Shown here piece by piece: positions 5,487 through 6,088 of a stretch of DNA of 6,088 nt. The stretch is from an uncultured Eubacteriales bacterium (GTDB lineage Bacteria > Bacillota > Clostridia > Oscillospirales > CAG-272): the NCBI GenBank assembly GCA_949878535.1, contig CATLAS010000065.1, forward strand, positions 1-6,088, read 5' to 3'. The stretch's first letter is position 1; each line of letters starts with the position of its first letter. The notes under the pieces are model-generated. The model was not told where the DNA came from, searched no databases, and worked only from the letters and a program-made list of their open reading frames with translations. The position numbers and the translations under genes are program-made.

Positions 5487-5523
5487 AAGAAACAGCCGGG
5501 GAAAATCCCGGCTGTTTCTTTTT
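5486..5523 (+). terminator. strong intrinsic terminator after the thuA-like gene
   Basis: A perfect 15-bp stem (5486-5500 with 5507-5521, core CAGCCGGG/CCCGGCTG) with loop GAAAAT ends in five T residues (5519-5523). It begins at the last base of the stop codon. The right repeat cluster starts only a few bases further on. Confidence 0.93.
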
Positions 5524-5528
5524 CTCCT

Positions 5529-5635
5529 TAAAGGCTCCCTTGTGCTGGAGCCGCGTAGCGGATCCTAGGGTGCTCCCGCGAAGCGGGTGAGGGATTGTTT
5601 CTGCTATCATTTTGCAGTATTTTCAAATTGGAAGT
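5529..5635 (-). repeat. interspersed hairpin repeat, piece B1 (inverted copy of A2)
   Basis: Read on the minus strand, it starts ACTTCCAATTTGAAAATA, passes AGCAGAAACAATCCCTCA and ends in GGGAGCCTTTA, matching 2873-2960. Its stem CCCGC-TTC-GCGGG corresponds to GTCGC-TTC-GCGAC in A2, with changes on both arms that keep the pairing. It carries an extra module, TGGAGCCGCGTAGCGGATCC (5546-5565), whose relative stands at 3129-3148. Confidence 0.8.
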
Positions 5636-5640
5636 AGTCT

Positions 5641-5702
5641 CATACAATCCCCCAGTCACAGCAAAACTGTACCAGCCCCCTTTGCACAAGGGGGCCTTTT
5701 AA
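5641..5702 (+). repeat. interspersed hairpin repeat, piece B2
   Basis: Forward copy with ACAATCCCCCAGTCAC, a small ACAG/CTGT stem and the strong hairpin GCCCCCTT-TGCAC-AAGGGGGC (5675-5695) followed by CTTTT. It matches 2907-2960. It lies head-to-head with B1, mirroring the A1/A2 arrangement. The hairpin plus T-run could work as a terminator. Confidence 0.8.
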
Positions 5703-5724
5703 ATGCAAGCGGAACTGCGCCGTA

Positions 5725-5747
5725 CCCCCTTTGCTGGGGGGGCTTTT
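5725..5747 (+). terminator. terminator-like hairpin inside the repeat cluster
   Basis: CCCCC (5725-5729), loop TTTGCT, then at least five G (5736-5742) followed by CTTTT. It is a stable stem with a T-run but has no gene directly in front of it, so it is probably part of the repeat and not a dedicated terminator. Confidence 0.4.
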
Positions 5748-5860
5748 AAAATATATGCTTCACCAGCAATCCTTTTGCTGAGGGGATCCTTTATAAAATT
5801 TATGCTCCGCCGACATGCCCCAGGAGAGCCGCTTCACGTCCCCTGCACAAGGAAGGCTTT
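5742..5860 (+). repeat. interspersed repeat, piece B3, with a decayed hairpin tail
   Basis: Bases 5742-5819 align end to end with 2981-3055. The following CCGCTTCACGTCCCCTGCACAA (from 5829, cut here to its visible likeness) looks like a worn copy of the CGCTTCGCGAC...CCCCTTTACACAAGG hairpin pair of A2. No coding potential is convincing. The minus-strand activase gene ends 23 bp further right, so these hairpins may stop its transcript. Confidence 0.65.
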
Positions 5861-5882
5861 GCTGTTTTTTTGCGGCGCATGC

Positions 5883-6088
5883 CTAAAATCCACATTTGTC
5901 TAACATATCCAACAAAGGATACATAACTGCATCGTCCGCCTCCGGGATATCCTGCAACGGAAACGGAATTCCCAACTCCGCATATTTCTCCAAACAAAAC
6001 TTACGAAACGGAAGCAGTTCGACCTTTTCCACATTGGAAAACTGCTTTGCTATGGCACACAATGCACCTACATCCGTAGGCTTATCAT
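5883..6088 (-). CDS. glycyl-radical enzyme activating protein (PflA-like radical SAM), C-terminal end
   Basis: Only the last 67 residues are in the window; the 5' part, with the radical SAM CxxxCxxC cluster, lies beyond position 6088. The visible end contains NVEKVELLPFRKFCLEKY, then AELGIPFPLQDIPEADDAV and a short final helix LLDMLDKCGF. This is the characteristic C-terminus of pyruvate-formate-lyase activase and related glycyl-radical activases (ELLPFxxxxxxKYxxLGxxFPL). Such enzymes use an iron-sulfur cluster and S-adenosylmethionine to place a glycyl radical on an anaerobic partner enzyme. Which partner cannot be told; LLPFRK resembles the alternative-substrate activases more than classical PflA (from memory). 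The stop is TAG at 5885-5883, and no clear dedicated terminator follows. Confidence 0.8.
   Translation of the reverse strand, partial: DKPTDVGALCAIAKQFSNVEKVELLPFRKFCLEKYAELGIPFPLQDIPEADDAVMYPLLDMLDKCGF

Noticed and set aside
5703..5903. Short plus- and minus-strand frames in the right repeat cluster
   Set aside because: They are made of repeat modules, and the minus frame at 5800-5997 overlaps the activase gene in another frame.

Overview
The window looks like chromosomal DNA from a low-to-mid GC Firmicute, most likely a gut-type Clostridia/Oscillospirales member. The reasons are strong Shine-Dalgarno sequences, near-consensus sigma-A promoters with 17-bp spacers, short intrinsic terminators, DUF1015 and ThuA-like families, a glycyl-radical-enzyme activase, and G/C-rich hairpin repeats of a type I associate from memory with gut Clostridia. 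I cannot name the genus.

Left part (1-2761), minus strand: homoserine dehydrogenase (hom; 145-1377), with a terminator downstream at 97-124 and its own promoter at 1417-1445. Upstream of it lies a DUF1015 protein (1465-2694) with a perfect-consensus promoter at 2733-2761. No terminator separates them, so the DUF1015 transcript may also read into hom. This links an uncharacterised protein to aspartate-family amino-acid synthesis by position.

Central intergenic zone (2762-3338): a mosaic of decayed hairpin repeats (pieces at 2816-2861, 2873-2960, 2981-3055, 3075-3148, 3182-3227) with no believable gene. It is followed by a 17-nt perfect inverted repeat and a possible sporulation-type promoter in front of a small, very Cys- and Arg-rich protein (3348-3641). 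A remarkable 23-bp-stem hairpin/terminator (3680-3737) isolates that gene from the next unit.

MarR unit (3748-4693), plus strand: a consensus promoter whose -10 box lies inside a perfect 16-bp palindrome, a MarR-family repressor (3799-4248), and an overlapping flavin-type split-barrel (PNPOx-like) protein (4241-4693). This looks like a small autoregulated operon responding to a redox or chemical signal. A ThuA-like protein (4755-5486) follows with its own probable promoter and a strong terminator.

Right part: a second cluster of the same repeat family (5529-5860), one arm of it inverted, then the C-terminal end of a glycyl-radical-enzyme activating protein on the minus strand (5883-6088, running off the window).

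The most interesting items are the repeat family with apparently compensatory stem changes flanking the 3.3-5.5 kb block, the Cys-rich protein with its unusual leader, and the MarR operator architecture. I see no CRISPR array, tRNA, rRNA, transposase or phage gene.
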